Shown here: positions 56,901 to 62,900 of the stretch, piece by piece
Layout: each line of letters starts with the position of its first letter
Position numbering within the stretch: position 1 is the stretch's first letter
Origin: UBA11891 sp049890035
GTDB taxonomy: Bacteria > Bacteroidota > Bacteroidia > Flavobacteriales > Flavobacteriaceae
Length of the DNA stretch: 64,000 nucleotides
NCBI GenBank assembly: GCA_049890035.1
Contig: JBMHCG010000032.1
Coordinates: forward strand, 120,234 to 184,233
Direction of reading: 5' to 3'
Program-made: the position numbers and the translations under genes
The notes under the pieces: model-generated
Seen by the model: the letters and a program-made list of their open reading frames with translations, nothing else
What the model was told of the DNA's origin: nothing
Database searches by the model: none

Positions 56901-59900
56901 TGGGTGCCATATTATCGCCAGGGCAAATATCTTGCGGAGAATCTGGGCCACTAACTTTGGCTATCGTTGGTTCTGCATTGACTGTTATTTCGATACGAGG
57001 TGTATAGGATTCACATACATTATCAGCTGCAATAGAGGAAGCAACGCGGATTCTTCTTGACAATGTATTTGATGCGCCTACCGATTCGAAGATTGAAATG
57101 TTGGGTGTAAAGGGCTGAATGGTAAGTATACCAGCCGTTAAAGAGGATGATTGTGAAGGGAAATACGTTGCATTGTAAACAGGATCCAATGTAATGGCAG
57201 CTGCAATGGCATTTCCTATATCCGTCACACTGCTGGAGGCGGCACTGAGTGTTGTACTGTAGAGAGTTCCATCTACATAAACACCGTAGGATTCACCAAT
57301 GTTGGGTGTAAAGGATGTAGTCGCAAAAACGACATTATTTTCTGAGGATGTTATACTTGGGGAGCCAACGTTACTGGTAATTTTTACACGATAGTAAGTT
57401 GTAACCGTTGGAACATTGGTCGCATTGAAATTATATGTAGTAACGTTGGTAACGAGATCGGACCAGTTGATACCATCTGTTGAATCTTGCCAAGTATAGC
57501 TTACGTTTCCTCCTAGGGGGGTGCCGCCACCAATGGATAGGTTTTGCGGAATATCCCCCTCACATATAGTTTGATCAAACGTTAATGCACCGGGTACTAC
57601 TTCTCCAAGGATAGTAAATGATACTTGATTTGAAGGTTCGCGACAATAAACACCATTTCGTACAGCGTGGGCCATTCTTCTGAAAGTAGACGAAGTTTCC
57701 AGTGGATCGGGTTGGTACTGATTTAGATTTGATGATACAATGTCGGTCCACGTTGCGCCACTGTCTGTTGAAACTTGCCATGAATAGCTCACCACGCCTC
57801 CTGAGCTCGTTGCATTAACCAAACTAGTAATTAGAGGGGGACGAGAACCATAACAGTACACACCCGAAATGGAATCATCAATTGAACCTTCATCTAAATC
57901 ATTTACATACACGGGGAATACCGTACTGAAGGCTTCACAAGTCGCTGTTATGGAAACACCTTGAGCAATACTCGCTCTTCGGTAATAATAGGTCGTTGTT
58001 GTTGATCCTATAGGGGGTGTATAGGTTGGATTAATCGCTGAAACAATATCAGAGAAAGTAACAAAATTATCGTTGGAAATTTGCCACTGATAGTTTATTC
58101 CAGAGGTCAGTGTTGGTGTACCGGTTACTTCAAGAGTTGCTACAGGATCGTCCAAACAAACTGTTTGACTTGTATTTCCAAGGACATTTTGCGTAGTACC
58201 ACCAACTAGTGGATCGATAACGTCTACTTCAACATAAGCTCCATCTTGCCCGCAGCTTTGACCTGAGGCATTTACAAGAGTTCTTCTTTTGTATCGCGTG
58301 GTAACTGTGACTGGATTCGTAATTGTTAAACCAGATCCATTTTGGAATGGTATCAAATCCCATGTTACCCCCGCATCAGTTGATTGATACCACTCAAATG
58401 ATATCGTTGATGAAGTGATGGCCACGGTAGGTGAAACAATTTCGAAGAACGGTGCCGGTGTTTCACCATAACAAATTCTGTGTGACCCACTAACAGTACC
58501 AGGGTCAATAATCTCGTTTTCCCGTAGGAATATCGTTTGTGAAGTAGCTCCACAGGCCCCCGTATTTACCTCAACAGTAATTGATACGTTATCTGCCGTA
58601 TTTGATGCCACATCCAACATTACCGCAGTAAAGGTTGTATTTGAGGCTATCGATATCATTGGGCCCGTTCCTATTTGATAACGGTAAGTAGCCGTTGGAT
58701 CAGCTGGGATCATTAATATGGTGAAAGAAACTGTTTCACCCGGACAGAATATATTACCCGATGTACTGGGTATGATACTGATCGTTGGCGTTGGTGTGAT
58801 TGTAATAGAAATAGGTTCTGACTGCGTAGAACACGAATCTGGATCTATTGTACTACTAGTTGTTAATGGTAGTGTGTAGACAATGACATCAACAACATCA
58901 AATGCTTGCAATGCGTAGGAGGCATCGGCTAATGGGTCAAATGTTACATAATTGGCTATGGCTGTGGAGCTGGTTGTGTAACGTACGACATTGTTTACTC
59001 TGAATTCATAAGATAAACCTCCATTGGCTTCAAAGTTTACATTGGTTCCTCCACAATAACTGTAAGTTGTTGGTGTCGTGACTAGAGTACCGTCAGGAGA
59101 TTTAAATCCAACAAGTGGTGTGGCGTCAGCATTAATAGTTACAAATGGAGACGGCTCTTCACAAGTCTGGCTGTTGACACTAGCTCTAACAATTCTTCTA
59201 AATTGAGTGGTTTGGTTAAGCGCATGGGAAGAGAAGTCCAACGTATCCGATTCGCCTCTTGAACCTGTAATATTGACCCACACAGCTGAAGGGGGTATTC
59301 TCTGTTGCCATTGATAGGTAAAAGTCGTACTAGGTAGGGTTGCAACTGGTGCAGTACCTGTTATTACTCCAGGACTATCTCCATTACATACGGAGGAATC
59401 CGTTGAAGTTAAGGTAACCACACTGGTTGTTATTTCATTTTCTTCTATGTATAGGGTACCAATACCTTGTGTTGTACAAGAGGGGGTTGTTACATATACA
59501 GTTACGGTAGTATGGTTGGATATATCAAGATTATTGGTAACGCTAAGATCAATAGAGAATGATGAACTCGTACCCGAAAATGGGGTATTCTGTAATCCAA
59601 GAGTATTTCCTGTATAATCAAACTGATAGGTAGCGTTGGGGTCTGGAATAGCTAAATTGATTTCGAAATTAACCGTCTGTCCGGGGCAGAACGTATTGTT
59701 TGTAATGTTAGTTGCTATCACCGTTGGTGTTGGTAAGGGTATTGTCGTTATAGTTACCACTGCGGAAGGATAGGAACACGCATCTGGATCAATAGTACTA
59801 CTAGCCGTTAAAGCAAGATCATAAATAAGTACATCCACTTCATCGCCATCGACTAGAGTATAGGTTGAGGAAACGTGATCAATCAGCGGATCAAAGGATA

Positions 59901-62900
59901 CAAAATTGGCCGGGGCGGTTGAGCTTGTAGTATAAACTACGATTCCATTGATTCGGAATTCATACGATCTTCCCTGTGAAGCTCTAAATGTTTGGTTGGT
60001 ACCGGAACAAATTGGGTATGTAGTGGGTCCTATAACAGTGGAACCATCAGGTGTTCTAAAATCCGGAACTATTGCAGTATTGATAATCAAGTTTACATTG
60101 CCCGTAAACTTACCGTCACATGCTTGACCATTAAGAACAGAAATGGTTTCTCGTCTGTATTGCGTACTGACAGTAATTGGATATCCCGCAAAGTCAAGGT
60201 CTCTGGAAATACCTCTTGTTCCACCAATAGTAGTCCAAGAAGTAGATCCGCCAATAGGTCTTTCATACCACTGGTATCGGAAGGTAGTACCTGTGACTGT
60301 TGAGACTGTTGGAGAGACAATTTCTGTTATGGTTGCGGGCTCATCACCACTACAATGATTGATATCAGTAGAACTAATTACACCTGCTGTCAACACCTCG
60401 TTTTCATCAAGAATGTAATCTGTTGTGATTGGTGTGCCAGGGCAAAGTGGATCCGTTGCACGCACCGTTATTGTAGCGACACTAGCGGGCGCAACAACAT
60501 TCGGCATCACTACAGCGAATATTGTATTGGTTGCTATAGAGGTCCATGTGGTGATTCCTGTTACTATGTAATCGAACTGTGTACTGGAGCTTGTACCCGG
60601 CTGTCGAATGATGGTAAATGTGACCGTTTCACCTGGACAGTACGAATTGAGTGATCCAACTGTAGTGATTGTTACACTGGGGGTGTCAGAAACACTAACA
60701 GTTACCGTTTCTGAAGGGAAAGAACAAGCGTCTGGATCAATCGTACCGCTGGTTGTTAATGGTGTACTATACACCACCACATCTACTTCATCTCCATCCA
60801 CCAGCGTGTAAGTACCTGAAACGTGATTGATTAGTGGATCAAATGTAACGGGATCCAGGACCGTACTTGCCCCAACCGTGTATACTACGATATTGTTAAT
60901 TCGGAATTGATAAGACAATCCATTTCTGGCTCTAAATTCAGCTGGACCTTCACACATTGAGTACGTTGTCGGTGTGGTGACCAAACTGGAATCAGGAGTT
61001 CTAAATATTGGCACAACATCAGGGCGTAATCTTAGATTAATTGCGTTTGTGAAATTGCTACAAATAGAACCTTCATATTCTGATATTGTCTCTCTTCTAA
61101 ACTGAGTGTCCTCCGTAATGGGTTCTGAAAGGAAATTCAATGCTGGCAACTCACCTCGGGGGCCTGCCACTACTGACCATGGTAATACAGGTGTACTTAT
61201 TCTTCTTTGATACCATTGATAGGTAACTGTTCCTGCCGCTGAAAAGGTTGGCGAAGAAGTTTCAAAAATATCTAGTGGTTCATCTCCGCTACAATATAAT
61301 TCTTGTGTTGTACTGATTATACCTGCACTCATTACTTCATTTTCCTCCATCACAAAAGTTGAAATAGCGGGTGTAAGAGGACAACTAGGACTTGTCGCTT
61401 GAACAGAAATTGTTACAGTTAAAGTTGGAGAAGTTAAATTGGGCATAGTCACAGCAAAGGTCGTGTCAGTGGCTATGTAGGTCCATGTACCGAAACCGGT
61501 CATGTTCCATTCAAATGTTGTATTGGAGTCGGTACCGGGAACTAAACTAATGGTAAATGTTACGGTATCGCCAGGGCAGAAAGCACTATTGGAAAGCAAT
61601 GGATTGATCACAACACTTGGCGTATCAGAAATGCTAACTGTGACTGTTGCAGATGGGAAGGAACATGAATCAGGATCGATTGTGCTGCTTGCTGTTAAGG
61701 GTAAGTTGTAAACCAACACATCTATTTCATCACCGCTTACAAGTGTATATGTTCCAGAGACGTGATTGATCAATGGATCAAAGTAAACTAAGTTCGCGTC
61801 GGAAGTAGCCGATGTCGTATACACAACATCCCCATTGATTCTAAACTCGTAAGAGAGTCCCCCTCTTGCTTCGAAGGCATTTGGACCAGCACAGGTATTG
61901 AATGTTGTTGGCGATGTCACATTAACTCCATCGGGGGTATTGAAAATAGGTACCAATGAAGGATCAACTCGGAAACTTACAATATTCGTAAAGTCACTAC
62001 ATACTGTTCCTAAATAAGTAGATATGGTTTCTCGAATAAATTGAGTATCCTCAGTAAGCGGGAAGGATGTATTTATCAAATCACGTTGACTACCACGAGT
62101 AGTAGCTATCGCACTCCATGGCAATACAGGGGTTTGTATTCGACGTTGATACCATTGATAGGTGACCGACGTTGTAGAAACTGAGAAGCTCGGAGCTGTA
62201 ATTTCTACAATATCTTCGAGATCGCCTCCACTACAGAAAGTCAGATCTGTAGATGAAATAACACCCGCAGAAATCACCTGATTTTCTTCCATGGTAAGTA
62301 TAGAAACGATAGGGGTACTAGAACAAGCTGGACTCGTTGCACGTACCGTTACTGTAGCAGTGTTTACAGGTGCTATTAAATCTGGCATCAATGCAGTAAA
62401 TACAGTACTTGTACCAATGGAAGTGAACGGACCACCCCCCGTAACATTCCATTCAAAAGTTGTATTTGGATCGGTATTGAGAGGATCCAGTAAGGTAATT
62501 GTAAAGGTTACTGTTTCACCTGGGCAATAGGAATTATTTAATGATAATGGATTAATAGTCACACTCGGTGTAGCAAAGACTACTACCGTGACTGTAGCCG
62601 AAGGATAAGAACATGCTTCGGAATCAATAGTAGCACTAGCAGTAAGTGGAAGATCATAAACTAATACATCTACTTCATCTAGTGAAACTAAACTGTAGGA
62701 TGATGACACAAAGTCTGTTAATGGGTCAAATGTGACGATATCCGCATTATTTGTTCCAGATGTTGTGTATACGACAACACCATTAATTCTGAACTCGTAT
62801 GATAGTCCTCCAGTTGCAAAGAAATCTTGGTTACCTGCACACATGGTATATGTTGTAGCAGTAACAACAGTAGTATTGTCTGGAGTTCTAAATATCGGTG

